A stretch of DNA of 64,000 bases, taken from the NCBI RefSeq assembly GCF_051020765.1, contig NC_134942.1:3038001-3102000 (forward strand). Reading direction: 5' to 3'. The translations under genes were made by a program, and so were the position numbers. Shown in pieces: positions 11,460 to 23,679 of this stretch. Position 1 is the first letter of the stretch, and each line of letters begins with the position of its first letter. This DNA comes from Lasioglossum baleicum (Eukaryota; Arthropoda; Insecta; Hymenoptera; Halictidae). The notes under the pieces were generated by a model. It made no database searches, was not told the DNA's origin, and saw only the letters and a list, made by a program, of their open reading frames with translations.

Positions 11460-13230
11460 GTAAGAATAAATGCGCGCGTATCGCGTAATCGGATTTCCGT
11501 GAAAAATGTAGCGAGAGCAGGTTTCTCGGGGATCGAGAAGGACGTTGACAACAGTGGCAGCAGAACGGTAGGGGAGGTTCGAAGCCAGCGTAAATAAGTT
11601 TATGAACGGTGGGACGGACGATTATTCAAATTCGTTTTCACTTAAAACCGCGCCGGGGTCCCGGTAATTCCAACGAAAATTGCGCTTAAACGAGCCAATA
11701 TTTTCGTTCGCCGTTCGAACGAGAGTTGATTTTCCGCAAGAGCTTCTTCCCCACGCTCTCGCCGCCTTTATGCTCGGTATCTGTTCGCGAGAACGCCGGG
11801 AATCGCCTTAGGGACTCCTCTACCTACCTGAAACTGTAAGAAAAATACTTTTGAACGTCCCGGAGAAAAACCGTTCCCGCGGCGTTTTCAAAGGGAAAAG
11901 TTAATAAGCGTCGATGCAAATAACACGGCCCGCTGGAAAACTCCGACGACTAGGGACTACGTTCTCTCAAAGACGCCATTTTTTCGATCGTTCGCGTGTC
12001 ACGCTCTTTTACCACGCTCACTGCTGTTCGTTAGGTCATTCTTCAACCCTTTCGGGGCTACTTACACTCCAGAAATCAGACGTCCCCTCGAATCTAAAAT
12101 ATTTTTCATTCTGTCCGTGCAATCTTGTGTCGCGTTCGAACGTTTTTCAATTTATTAAGACATGTAATAATGTAGAAATTGTTCTCAATTATAGTATAAT
12201 AACACTGTTCAACACCAAAGTTCCACAACTACTGTTGGGTGGTTCTTATAGAGCTGATTCCGAATCTGTTTTTAATTTCGATTTTCTGTAGATTTCGAAA
12301 TGTAGAAAATTATTGTATTTTGAACTACCAATATTGGAAAACTGGAAAATTGGAAGGACATTGGCAAATTTGCTGGTTGAATTTACTATAAAATCGATAC
12401 GTAGAAAATGTTATAAAAGTTGAAATAATTATATAAAAGTTGAATTAAGTTATATTACATGGAAAATTTTAATGGTTCCAAGCATAAAAATCCCGTAGTT
12501 CCACCAAATATTAGAATTTTACAATTTTTCCCAGAATTGTGTGCAGACAAAATTCAATGAAAATTCGTGATAACGAGAATATTAATTGGGGAAGATTTTT
12601 GTGCTGGATTTTTTGAAACATCAATGGGGAATCGGTTCATGGATATTTACAGGTACGGAAAAAATTCCGCTTTAGTGACTGAGGGCAAGGGGGGGATATA
12701 CTGTACAATGGAACAAATTTTCAATAACGCCGAGTGTACAGAGCGAATTCCTATCGGATTGACGGTGTGTTCCGTACTTTTCAGATGCGGAAAAATCGTT
12801 CTTTGAATGCCCCGAAACGCCGATGACCGGCTGCAGAAAGATTTCGGTTGATTCATATCGACTCGACTATTGCTCGAACGATCTCTCGACCGAATAATTA
12901 TTCTCGACAGGAATACGGTACTTTCACGTCAAAGAGTAGTATCCCTCGGAATTTTTCAGACGGTTACACACCGGCTGGACAGCTCGCTATCTTTTCGCGA
13001 TATTCATTGCGAAAGTTTTCCAGGAGAACCAGCTCGTTTCTCTCGTACAATATATTATTTTGGTAACCTGGAATAAAACGGTGAATTTTTAATTAGCACG
13101 GCTGTCGGCAATTAACTCTTTGAGTGCGTCGCGTCACAATTGTTCGCTAATTTTTATTATCCGCCATTTTTTCTGAGAGCTCGATTTTTATCGACGATGT
13201 AGGAACGAATTGAACCTACTTCATAATACA
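11460..13230. other. Intronic stretch without recognised features
   Basis: The sequence has a CpG-rich part (11460-12000) followed by AT-rich text. Open frames at 11914-12291 and 12567-12806 show no family signature. Confidence 0.45.
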
Positions 13231-13232
13231 TA

Positions 13233-13345
13233 ATTAGAAAGCGAATTTTATGCATTTTCGACAATAACGAGTAGTTGTAATTTAAAACGTTAAAAACATT
13301 AGACGAGTTTAAAAATACTATATTACATTACTTTCAACCTATTGA
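13233..13345. mobile_element. Degenerate copy of the hAT-like MITE (57215 subfamily)
   Basis: GCGAATTTTATGCATTTTCG followed by TAATTTAAAACGTTAAAAAC and a 'TTTCAACCTxTT' block parallels the interior of the copy at 57215-57415. Ends and target duplication are eroded, and the right boundary is uncertain. Confidence 0.5.
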
Positions 13346-13587
13346 AGTATAAACTATACGTGATTAATTTAATTAATGCCGCTGGGAATTTTACTTCAAG
13401 ATTCATAGCTGAACGAAACTCGAAGCTGCATCTGTAGTTGATTGATATTATTCGTAATTGGAGTTTCATGCAAAATAAAAATTATCCAAGTCAACCGTAA
13501 AAAACTGAAATTAAGAATCTGGTTTTTCCGTTAATAATTTTAATAAGCCGACAAGGTAGTGCTCTTAAATTCTCCTAATGTCATAAT

Positions 13588-14028
13588 TAGACTGCGGATC
13601 TTTATGCAAAATAAAAATTGTCTGCATCGATTGCAAGAAATAGAAACTAAATTAAATGTAATTTCTTCGCTTAATGATTTTAACACATTACCGACCGGTG
13701 ATTATTGCATAATTTTGAAAAATTTGTGATACACGGCTAAACACTTTTTAATGGAATCTTTTATAGCAACAGCAATTTTCGTTGTGAACTAACAAGTCAT
13801 CCTCAATAACGTCATCTAACAGTTTCATTTAAGATTGCAATGTAAAAGAAAATTTCTATGCTTTCTTTTGGTACAGCACAATTATTTAAAATCCTATTAA
13901 TAGGCTTCCGGTAGGTAAAGTGTTAATAAGGACGAAATCATATACTGACATCTTCAATTTTGTAAATCCAACAATTTTGAATTTCATCTACTCAATTTTC
14001 CTATAAATGCATAAAGATCCGCAGTCTA
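13588..14028. mobile_element. hAT-like MITE with 8-bp target duplication, carrying a nested insertion
   Basis: Ends TAGACTGCGGATCTTTATGC and GCATAAAGATCCGCAGTCTA are inverted repeats. The flanks carry a perfect 8-bp direct repeat GTCATAAT (13580-13587, 14029-14036), matching the hAT pattern nTnnnnAn. Removing the TTAA-flanked insert at 13684-13922 leaves about 200 bp, the usual size of this family. The left third matches the copy at 47743 closely. Confidence 0.85.
13684..13922. mobile_element. piggyBac-like MITE flanked by TTAA, nested in the hAT-like element
   Basis: The ends CACATTACCGACCGG and CCGGTAGGTAAAGTG are imperfect inverted repeats, immediately bracketed by TTAA on both sides (13680-13683, 13923-13926). 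TTAA duplication with precise ends is characteristic of piggyBac transposons. The 239-bp interior has no coding capacity. Related copies lie at 17639 and, inverted, at 31172. Confidence 0.8.
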
Positions 14029-14039
14029 GTCATAATTTT

Positions 14040-15530
14040 GTATTGTACCGATTCAGTTTAATCCATTGTAATTATTTTTCGTTTCCGACGTATTTCCAAA
14101 AACTGAATTGAAAGATCCTCTACCAAGTCCGCGAATACCCCACGAGATTCCAGTTCATAGATCACCTGGATCCATCCTCCGCATCGGATGATCCAATTTT
14201 TCTGTCGGAGATGACCGCGCAGAATTGAAGCACCGGGACGCGCGTAATGACGATTCCGTGCCATTTTGAATCTAATTACCAGTTCATTTGTCTTCCATTC
14301 TGCTCGATAATGTGTTCCCGACGCGACGACCTGGCCGAGCATTTTCTTTGTGGAGACCCATCGAAATGATTGAGCCGCGATTCGGGATCATTAATCAGAC
14401 GAATAAAGTCTCCGATAGGGCCCTATTACATCCAATAATGTCCGAGGCGCTTTCATCGAGGCCGTCGAGAAAAAAAACCCCCCGCCGTAGGAGAGAGAGT
14501 CGCTATCAGCCGTTATCAGTCGTTATCAGTCGTTATCAGTGATCGTTATCGGCAGCGAAGGGCCCGTGTCATGGTTCTTGCTCGGCGTTGTGCATTACAG
14601 CGGCCTGAATGCAGGCTCAATCGTAATTAACCTAAGTGAAACTTGGACATGCACGCGCGAGCGTATGTGGCCCTTTCATCGACGGACTTTCGGCCGATAT
14701 CGACCCTGCGAGGATTTACGCCGATCGATCGATCCACCGACACAACAGAAACTGTAACGAATATGCCACCGGCAGCAACAATCAACCGTTGTACCGTTCA
14801 ATTTGCAGCTGTTAATGGATTTCGTTGCTTCGGAAATAGTTTACTAACAAAGCGGCAGCATACGAAAAAGCTTCAGGGTGTTATGAATACCTGGCTTTCG
14901 GCGCAACAGCTTTAAATACGTAATTAATTCCGGACGCGGGTTCGCTGAATTTGTTGTCGTATTTGATTATTGCAAGTTTGTTGGGTTCCTGTGAAAATTA
15001 TAGCCGAACTCTTTGCGATCTAATTTTTCTGGTATGCTCCATTGCTTTTGAAATATTCGGAAAATTATTTTAACACTAACCTTCACCAACAGACCTGGCC
15101 CCAATAAAAGCGAAACAAATTCGCGAACACAAGCGTAACACCTCACCCGCCATCTCGCGAACATGCGGCGGCCATAATCGCGTAGGATCCAGAATCCCGC
15201 GCGGCAATAATAGTTACCAAAGTTCATCGAGCGCGCCGACATCGTCGAAGTCGAAGTCGATCCGCTCGTCTCGAACAAAAAGTATTTGGAACTCGATAAT
15301 CGTTCGTGGGATGAGTCTGTGTTACTCTTAACAGTCGATCTCAGGGCGTCGCGAATTATTGACGCGCCATTAGCACGGGCTCGGTGGATTTTCTTAATGG
15401 AGAAGCCGGCCGGGACAGCATAGACGTTCGTGCAGCGTAAACACATCGCTAACTAGCTGCGTTTGAGCCGGCTCCTCTGTTTACAACGTCCTAATGATTA
15501 ATTCATGCGAGCCTCAGCGAGACGGCTGCC
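14040..15530. other. Intronic stretch, CpG-rich in part
   Basis: Open frames on both strands (for example 14967-15446, minus, 159 codons) have no recognisable domain and lie in CpG-rich sequence that is naturally poor in stops. A GATA-type motif cluster lies within at 14501-14550. Confidence 0.45.
14501..14550. repeat. 10-bp tandem repeat forming a cluster of TTATC (GATA) motifs
   Basis: Three perfect units CGTTATCAGT (14511-14540) are preceded by a variant CGCTATCAGC and followed by GATCGTTATC. Each full unit contains TTATC, the reverse complement of GATAA, the core recognised by GATA-type zinc-finger factors. Whether it is bound is unknown. Confidence 0.8.
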
Positions 15531-15536
15531 AGTCGC

Positions 15537-15570
15537 CTCTCTCTCTCTCGCCTCTCTTTCTCTCTCCTTT
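15537..15570. repeat. CT-rich simple repeat
   Basis: Interrupted CT dinucleotides and CTTT runs. Confidence 0.8.
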
Positions 15571-15963
15571 GCCAGGTTCTACAACAACGCGTAACGAGGT
15601 TACTTCGTTAAGTTCATTAACTATGTGCGAATAACGACAGGTAGCGCGACCGGATGCTGAGCTTTGTTCGAGTAGCGCGTGTCATCTCGGTCGAACGGGC
15701 AGAGGGGTAGTTGTGAGATGGTGTGGAGGTGATTCAGGGTGGTTCGAGGGTGGCCAAGACAAGAGACGACGCCGACGACGACATCTTGTCGATCCGCTGT
15801 CGCCGGAAAACTCGAAACACTCGATGCTCACGGCGTTCCCAGGGAAATGGGGCTTTTCTTTGACATCGAGACCAGGGACCCGCGCGAATGCTAACGACGC
15901 GAGAGATTTTCTGTACCGTCGCGTCGGTTTCGGGAACGTCGATATTCCCATGCGGAAGTCCCC

Positions 15964-15965
<2 letters not shown>

Positions 15966-15997
<32 letters not shown>
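15966..15997. repeat. (CT)16 microsatellite
   Basis: An uninterrupted CT dinucleotide run of 32 bases lies within a CpG-rich block. It produces long Ser-Leu or Arg-Glu runs in overlapping open frames on both strands, which are not genes. Confidence 0.95.
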
Positions 15998-16000
<3 letters not shown>

Positions 16001-16466
16001 CCGTCGCCTCTCGCCGCGGCTTCTGCCGTTTGCTACACCCACGTTTCAACACCCACGCGACGACACCGATTCTCTTCCGCGTGCCGCTGCTCTCTCCCTT
16101 TAAAATTGAACGGTTCCTCGAACGTGCTCCACTGCCCGGCAAATCGGACGTGACGTCTAGACAGGATTCTTGAACGATGTGGATCACTCTATGGACGTCC
16201 CATCGCTGCTTCAAATTGTTTCTCTTATTTTTTATGAATATCGGTGTGGTTCTTGTTAGTGGGAGCCTGTTGATATGCTCTTTCATGGCTTTATTAAGCA
16301 GTTTAATTGTTTTATGGGATAGTCTTGGATGAGGTTAATAATTTTCCTGGGAAGAGAGAAACTACTTAACAACTTTTCAGTAAATTGTGTTCTCAAGTGA
16401 AGCAGTGATTTTCGAATAAATGATATTCTGTGAAGGAAAGTAGCTCAATAATTTCCTTTTCGAGTA

Positions 16467-16590
16467 ATTGTCCTAAGGGTAGCAGCTTTGCAATTTTCCA
16501 TTAAATAATTGTCTCAAGGGTAGCAGCTTTGCAATTTTCCATTCAATAATTGTCTCAAGGGTAGCAGCTTTGTAAATTTTTATCAAATGA
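16467..16590. repeat. 41-bp tandem repeat, three units
   Basis: Units contain GTCTCAAGGGTAGCAGCTTT followed by GCAATTTTCCATT, at 16470, 16511 and 16552, with exact 41-base spacing. The last unit diverges after TTTG. Looser relatives extend to about 16640. Confidence 0.85.
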
Positions 16591-16649
16591 TAATCAATAA
16601 TTTTCTTTTTGTATAATAGACTCAAAAAAGAAACAGCTTAACAATTTTC

Positions 16650-17630
16650 TATTGAAACCTCGTTTTGTGGCATTGTGATTGAAATTATGCACGTTTGGCA
16701 AAATCATAGAAAAATCGGACAAATTTTCCCTTCGGCGCCACAGCCACAGGGTAGATTTGAAATGTTGATGAAGCGGCTGCCATAAAAATTCTGCGAAAAC
16801 TGGACCGATTTATTATATTTAATCTTCATACGATCCTCCTGTGAATAATTCGCCCCATTTTTGTTTCTAGATACTGTAAAATTTATTATATCTCTTTGGC
16901 GTGTCTGTATGAAATTTGGAATTATGAATGATACTGAAATTATGGACGAAACTAAAATTCTGAATAAACATTCGGGATTAAAGTGTATGGCGTAAAGGGT
17001 GAAGTAACGTCTGATTGTATAATATTTTCTGTAACTATAATATTTCTTTAATCATCATAAAGCATTTATGGTTTCTAAGAAATATAGAAGCTTTTACCGA
17101 AGTAGAAACGTTTTGTAGACTGTCCCGCATCTATACATATAACAACAAACAAAATTTAGTTTGCTCGGTATATCGCCACGAAAATTGATTTGCTGTGGAA
17201 AAAATTGTGTCACTCGATCACCCTGAACGACACGGCAGTCAGTGTTACCGTAAAAATGTTTGATTGCTTGTTTTATGAGCAATTGGTTCTTGTTGTGAAG
17301 GATGGGCGAATAGAACTTCGGTATACATTGTTTGTTTGAATGTGCCGCACTGGACCGAAGAGAAATAGCGGGACAATGAATTTTGGTTGTTAAACGTTAA
17401 ATGTTAGAACACATTACACTAGTTTAACCTATAAACGCAAGCAACGACACGTAAATTTTCACTAAAAATGTCAAAATAATTGAGGATCCATAAATTCTCA
17501 AGTACTCGGACAGGAAGCTCAAAAATTTCACTGATCACGAAGGAATAGATCAAACTGAGAATTACACGTGTTCTAAATTTGTGTATGACTGCAAGCCTAC
17601 GTTAAAATAGAATTTATATTTATTTATTTA
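16650..17630. other. Intronic stretch without recognised features
   Basis: AT-rich, with no repeat family member or coding signal recognised. Confidence 0.45.
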
Positions 17631-17638
17631 ATAATTAA

Positions 17639-17861
17639 CACATTACCGACCGGTGATTATTGCATAATTCTGAAAAGTCTATGGTAGGTACATGGCTGGA
17701 CATTTTTTAATGGAATCTTTAATAGCAACAGCAATTTTCATTGTGAACTAACAAGTCACCCTCAGTAACGTCATCTAATAGTTTCATTTAAGATTGCAAT
17801 GTAAAAGAAAATTTCTATGCTTTCTTTTGGTGCAGCACAATTATTGAAAATCCTATTATTT
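17639..17861. mobile_element. Right-truncated copy of the TTAA (piggyBac-like) MITE
   Basis: It starts after TTAA (17635-17638) with CACATTACCGACCGG and follows the 13684 copy closely to AATCCTATTA, where similarity stops before the right inverted repeat. It is a truncated, non-autonomous copy. Confidence 0.75.
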
Positions 17862-17869
17862 CAATGTAG

Positions 17870-19285
17870 ATCACCTCCATTCTTGTTCGTAAGCGTTGTC
17901 AATGGATCGATGGACAGATTTTCTATATACACTATTTACAGACAGATTTAATTAAATTTTCAAACTTATTTTTTTCGAAAATAAAGCGTCATATGAAAAA
18001 ATTTAATTCTACGTTTTCGATTCAATTTTTCACGTAGAATCACCCCCTACTCGGTTGTACCACCAGTTACGGGACGCCTTGTATAATATAATAGAATAGA
18101 AAAATGTGTAACAAAAATCTTAAAACAAAATTCCAGCTAGTAATTATTGTAATTATGAATCGTTGCGAATTGAGAGCTACACGTGTCCAAAATTTGTTTA
18201 ATATTGCGTCCACGTTGAAATTTGACTGAGCGTGTTGATTAATCAAAGCCCGGATAGAACGCGAATAATACACATTAGCGCGCGTGGGAGTCTCGGAACA
18301 AAAGGGAAGACGCGGAAACGTCTTTGAGTTGAGTCGAGTCTTATTAGTACATCGATCGGTCTTCGTGCCTAAATTATGTCGGTGTCTTTGATACAGCCGC
18401 CCGCGTCCCCGATTTAATCAGTTTAATAAAGGTGTTCACCTGTACCTCGCCCGTATACCACGAGCAATATACTTGACGCACTCTCGAAGCCTCGTTCTTG
18501 CGTTATGTCACTTGCTAGATTAACGATCCCATCGCGAAGCGTATGGTTGACCATAAATGGCATACTTATAAGTGGCCGTGTGGTTAGGTAACTAGGAGAT
18601 ATAGTTCGGTCGCACTTGCAAGACGTGAAAACCACTTCTCCTTAACGCTACTTGAACGAACTACAAAATTATAATTAAGTTAAAGATTATAGTTAATTCG
18701 TGAAGTTGTAAAAATATTTTATGAACATTCGTTTAGTATATTTCTTTATTCGCGTACATGCTATTATAAAAATATGAAATCTGAATAAATTCAATCCCGT
18801 TATGTATTATGAAGGTAGTTCCACAGTAGTCCTTTTATTTATTATTTCTTTGTTAGCGATCCCAAAAATTCCATAAAATAAAAGTAAAAATGTGTGTGTA
18901 CTCTATAGAAACACAATGAAAATTTATTTATAAATGTACGGGGGATGCAGCGTTCAATGTGTTTAGACAAATATAAGTCCTGTTACTGTGAATTCTATTC
19001 CCGGCAGCAATTATATACTCCTTCGTGGGAGATAATTAACGACAAAGTAGCTTCATTCAGGGCTGCTTTAATTATTGCTCGAGTTATAGTCGGGCCAGTC
19101 TAATACCTCCGTAAATTAGTGATCAGAATAGTAGCCGACAAACAAAATCCCTCGACAATGACATACAAATCCGTAAATACCTCGGAGAAGAAAAGAGAGA
19201 TTTCATTATGCATTAACACGTTGCACTCTGAAAAACAGCTTCAACCCAACATTAATATTACCATAATATTAAACAATCTTTAAAG
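17870..19285. other. Intronic stretch without recognised features
   Basis: AT-rich. A sequence near 18052-18082 (GGGACGCCTTGTATA) resembles the outer end of the CAGGGTGTCCC-type fold-back elements, but no partner end was found. Confidence 0.4.
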
Positions 19286-19291
19286 CAAATT

Positions 19292-19446
19292 TAAAATTTT
19301 CTACGACAAAAATCATGAATAAAAAGTAGATTATTATTGAAATTTAAAATAATCTACACAAAATATAAAGAAAAACATTCGAAGAACGAAACGATTAAAG
19401 AATATCGATTTTTACACTTTCTGGTTAGAAGTAACAGTTATTATTA
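19292..19446. repeat. Dispersed repeat, copy 1 (partner at 29623)
   Basis: AAAATTTTCTACGACAAAAA followed by 'AATAATCTACACAAAATATAAAG' in two parts and 'TATCGATTTTTA' is shared in the same order with 29623-29785. No terminal repeats were identified. Confidence 0.7.
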
Positions 19447-19459
19447 TTATTGCTCAAAG

Positions 19460-19915
19460 CAGTTGACATTACTCATTCGCAATTTAATGAATCACGAACA
19501 CATTAGGCATGAGCGAATGTACATTTTTTAGTGTTTCCAGTGAATTGCTATTTTCTGGGAGCAGATTTCTGAGATTTGCGGTTAAAATATCTTCCCTTGA
19601 AATTACTGAGTAAAAAGTACCACTCCGGGAAGAGCGTCTCACCAGTTCGTCTGTCTGGGGATCAGTCAGGTCTCCAAAAAACAGTAGCAAAGAAAAATAG
19701 CCAGGAAAGTGTGCAGGGCATGTCCCAAAGGAGCAATAGAACCGGCGTAGCCTGTGACAGAGTAGGCTCGAGCAGGTCTCGGTCCCATAGCTGCACCCCA
19801 TAGCCGCCTTTCTCTTCCGGAATCTAGCCGTCGCGTCGGGAGACCTAACTCCTAACTTTCTTTGTCAATCTTACCCGACCGCGAACCTCGGATTTATTTA
19901 TTTAACGATGTCCCT
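19460..19915. other. Intronic stretch without recognised features
   Basis: Open frames on both strands around 19484-19803 have no domain signature. Confidence 0.4.
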
Positions 19916-19922
19916 GGTCGTT

Positions 19923-20530
19923 GTCTCGATTTTTAATCCATTCAAAGTTAACTTCTTGGCTGGCGAAGTCGAGAATACTTTCTCCAAGTTGTTTCGCTGA
20001 AAACAAAGGGTGAAATGAAGTTTACCAACCTTCTGCAAGCACACACAGACCTATAACTTCTGTCTTTCTTTCTCCATTTTCATTGAGCCGTGAGTCTGGT
20101 ATTCCGTTAAACATTTTTCCAAATTAAATGGAGAAGCTTCTCGGGTAGTTTAGGCGAAAGCACTGTTCTCAAATTGCTTTTCAAATAGCTCTTTCCCTGG
20201 TCGTGGATTTGTTAAAAAATTTACTCAAACGGAATGGTCCCCAATTGTAAATCTCTACGAGATTAACAACCATACTCAAGCTTACCAACTATCTATAAGC
20301 CAACTCCAGACCTAAACACTGTCTTTGTTAATTTTCTTCCAGTCTCGAATTGAACAATTTACTCAAACGATATATGGTCACAGTCTCGATTTTTAATCAA
20401 TCGAGGATACACTTCTCCGGTGAAGTCCACAGCACCTTTCCCAACATAGTTAACTGAAAACAAAAGCTAATTCCAAACTCACCGAGCTTCCTACTTGCTC
20501 AAGAACAAGCCAGTCCACTTTTCAGCCCCA
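19923..20530. repeat. Degenerate direct repeat, period near 460 bp
   Basis: Two segments begin GTCTCGATTTTTAATC (19923 and 20383). Each is followed by an ACTTCT...GAAGTC block, a CTTTCxCCAA block and a CTGAAAACAAA block. A weaker third relative may lie around 20190-20340. Confidence 0.6.
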
Positions 20531-20559
20531 AAATTCGCGAACCCGTCCAAAAAGCAAAC

Positions 20560-21780
20560 CCGGGCTTCCCGCGTGTGTTTATTCACTGTAATTTCTTCCT
20601 AAGAAACAAGGAACTCCACTCTTCAAGCCACGGCGAGCCAGAATCCACGCTTCAATTAGCTCGAAAAAACAAGCTGTGTTCGTTGCATGTACCACCGCCC
20701 CTAGGGATGAAGCACCGAGGTTAATACTGTAGTTCCTCCCGTTTTTTTCAGACGAGACTCGTGTAACGAATTCTCTCTTTCTCCCTCTCTCTCTCACTCG
20801 CTCACTCGAAAGTAATATCGAAGTTCATTTCCTGATTTTAATAGCTGCACGTTTTCCATCTGGCTGCTTTTGAATAACTGCACCACGAGTTTTATGTATG
20901 TATGCAGGACTGTATTCAAAGGCAAATGCGATGACTGCATGGTTTTATTTAATTTGCGGCTTGCTGGGACCTGTAATGGGAAAGATAATGATTAGCTTTG
21001 TTTCTCGTTTCTTGTGGTCCGTGGAGTCGCGAAATGTGCCAATAAATGTCATTTTCTCATGGAAGAGCGAATTTTATTTAATCTGCAATTATCGAGTTCA
21101 GTCTTCTTGCCTTTCTATTGTTCGCTTTTATCAGAGGACCGAACTATGTACATTTGTGGGAATTGCAGAATATTTACAGTATAAAAGATTTACAACATTT
21201 ATTCTTGATTTTCTTGTCGAAAAAGCTCTTTTCGGTAATGAAATAAATTATTCCTTTCTTCTCTGCTAAAAATTAATCGAGAACGAATTTGCTGAATGGA
21301 ATTGAGGACTTGTATAATTATCCTGATTCTAATTGCTAGATTGAAATGATAGGACATGACATGACTATTGTTACGACTTTTTAGATAGGATTTTTCTGTA
21401 CGAAGAGTCGATAAGTTCATATGAGAAAAATAGTTCGTCTTTCGACTATCCGGCAACGAATGACAATCTAGCCCGACCGATGGACGCGTACGTACGATTT
21501 AATAAAATCGCTCTAAGTATCCGAAGCTTTTCAGACTTCTTGAAAACTAAGTTGCCAGCTAGTTACGGCGTCCCGACGCGATGCAAGCGTCCGCAATCCA
21601 GTTATCGGTGATCGACGTCCGACCGGGTCGGTTAATAAAAATGTTCCCGGAGAGTACTCTAACTCCCCGCGGTCCCGAACAATCGAGTTAGTCGCAGCTA
21701 CTATCCGAAAACACACGCCAGGATCATCAATCCGATTCCTGTAGCCGTCGCAGAAATCCGCAAGGCGTCCCCTTGTCGCG
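20560..21780. other. Intronic stretch without recognised features
   Basis: Open frame 20898-21269 (plus, 123 codons) is hydrophobic in part but shows no family pattern or splice context. No repeat was recognised. Confidence 0.4.
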
Positions 21781-21786
21781 CGTCAG

Positions 21787-22315
21787 AGAACGTTTGGCCA
21801 TTTTTCGAACGTAGCCGGAGAACTTTTAACAGAATCAAGACGGAGTAATGAATCTTTTTCTAAATCAAAGCTGAAACATCGTAGAATAAGTGAAAAATAA
21901 GGTAAATTAATGAATAAAGTCCAATATTGAAAATCTTCATTAAATTTTATCTTTTCTCGAAGAAACTTGTTCTCAAAGTCGCACAGTGACCATTTTCTAC
22001 AAAAGATCGTAGAACTTTTAATCGAATGAAGACGGAGCAATGAATCTTTTTTTAAATCAATGCTGAAACATCGTAGAGAATAAGAGAAAAATAAGGTACA
22101 TTAATATTCAATAAAGTCCGACATTGAAAATCTTCATTGAATTTTATCTTTTCGCGAAGAAACTCGTCCTCGACGTCGCGTCGCACAGTGACCATTTTCT
22201 ACAAAAGATCGTAGAACTTTTGATCGAATGTAGATAGAGCAATGAATCTTTCTTTAAATCAACACTGAAAGATCGTGGAATAAGAGAAAAATAAGACGAA
22301 TTAATGATGACCAAT
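21787..22315. repeat. Tandem array of about 195-bp units (2.7 copies)
   Basis: Unit landmarks AACTTTTAATCGAATGAAGA occur at 21821, 22013 and 22215 (spacings 192 and 202). All units share 'GCACAGTGACCATTTTCTAC', 'AAAAGATCGTAGAACTTTT' and 'GAAAATCTTCATT'. An inverted relative lies about 1 kb downstream. Confidence 0.9.
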
Positions 22316-22319
22316 GAAT

Positions 22320-23100
22320 TCCCGGAAAGAGTTTGTTCTCCTCCGTAGTTTTTGAAGATTTTTCTGACTCTCCGGTGTCACCTCTCCTCGCCAGTCTAGC
22401 GGCATCAGGCTAATTAGAGTGCGGCCGTAACTTCGCCGGAAGTTCGTCGTCCCGAAGGATGAATTAACACCTTGGTGGATGGTTGGCGATGACGTGGGCG
22501 CGGCGAACCCGCGAAATCCCTTCGCAAAACCCTGTCTGAGGACGTAACTCTCGTGTGAGCGGAAACTATGCGGAACGATCTCTATTACTCCATCTCTCTC
22601 GTTCTGTCTCTTTGTCTTTCTGCCTCTTCATGACGACGACGACGACGATGCAGAGCTCGCGCAGGAACGCGCGCTCCGTTGGGTTATCCCGATGATGTTC
22701 TGAAAGATAGCGACTCCCGCGAAATGGCGCGGAAGTAATTTGCAAAGTAACAGCCGAACTCGCGCGCGGTCTCGCTCTCGAAAGTAGCTGCGGGTCGAGC
22801 TCGGGCTGGCAAGAAGTCGCGGGTTTAATTGCGCGTTTGAAAATTAGATGACGGACCAGGTTAGATTAAAGTCTCGTCGCCGGAATTCTACACTGCCTGC
22901 TGGATGTTTGGCCGAGCATGTTGCAAATTTGGTTACAATTGTGCGTTGCCTGAGATTTTAACCGAGTTGTTGGATTAAAGCGGATTGCATACGGTGAGAT
23001 GCTTGATGCTGCCAATTTCATTTGTTTAGAAACTATTCGTTTGCCATGTGGCACAATTTGTATCGTATCAAGGAGGACTTTAGTTGTTTAACCGAACGGC
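22320..23100. other. Intronic stretch, CpG-rich
   Basis: It contains a (GAC) run at about 22632-22648 and CT-rich text at 22590-22625. No coding signature was recognised. Confidence 0.45.
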
Positions 23101-23107
23101 GACTTTG

Positions 23108-23327
23108 AGGCACCACTAAACATTGCTGTACCATTATTTAAAATATTGTTCACATTCTTAGATATGTTGGTGTCTAATCGATTATTCAACATTTAAGTAT
23201 TGTACGAGGTATTATATCAATTTCGTATCCACCAAATTTGAACAATCATTGGGAATGGAAAAATTCTAGGTCGGAAGAAATGTTTAGTTTTCGAATTAAA
23301 ATAGCTCCGAGTGCAAAGTGTTAAGAG
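23108..23327. repeat. Dispersed repeat, copy 1 (partner at 37140)
   Basis: 'GTACCATTATTTAAAATATT', 'ATTTAAGTATTGTACGAGG' and 'TATTATATCAATTTCGTAT' appear in the same order at 37140-37300 with substitutions. Boundaries are approximate. Confidence 0.6.
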
Positions 23328-23339
23328 TGGGTTGGATAG

Positions 23340-23612
23340 AGTCATTCTCCTCTTATTCTAAGATGCTTCAGCTTTGATTTAAAAAAAGATTCATTGCTCT
23401 ATCTTCATTCGATTAAAAGTTCTACGATCTTTTGTCGAGAATGGTCACTGTGCGACTTCGAGGACTAGTTTCTTCGAGAAAAGATAAAATTCAATGAAGA
23501 TTTTCAATGTCGGACTTCATTCACCGTTAATTTACCTTATTTTACACTTACTCTACGACCATTCAGCTTTGATTCAACAAAATATTGAGTGCTTTAGCTT
23601 GATTCTATTCAA
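23340..23612 (-). repeat. Inverted copy of the 195-bp repeat
   Basis: Read on the minus strand, this segment shows the same landmarks as the 21787 array: CGTAGAACTTTTAATCGAAT, 'TGAATCTTTTTTTAAATCAA' and 'GTCGCACAGTGACCATT'. Together with the array it can form a long hairpin. Confidence 0.85.
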
Positions 23613-23679
23613 AGTTACGATTTTATTACACAGGTGCCGTTTGTGCTAGACTGAGATGAACTTGTTTAATTTCTTTCAA

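Noticed and set aside
15713..16286. Open frames with long Ser-Leu or Arg-Glu runs
   Set aside because: The low-complexity runs are translations of the (CT)16 microsatellite at 15966-15997 in different frames.
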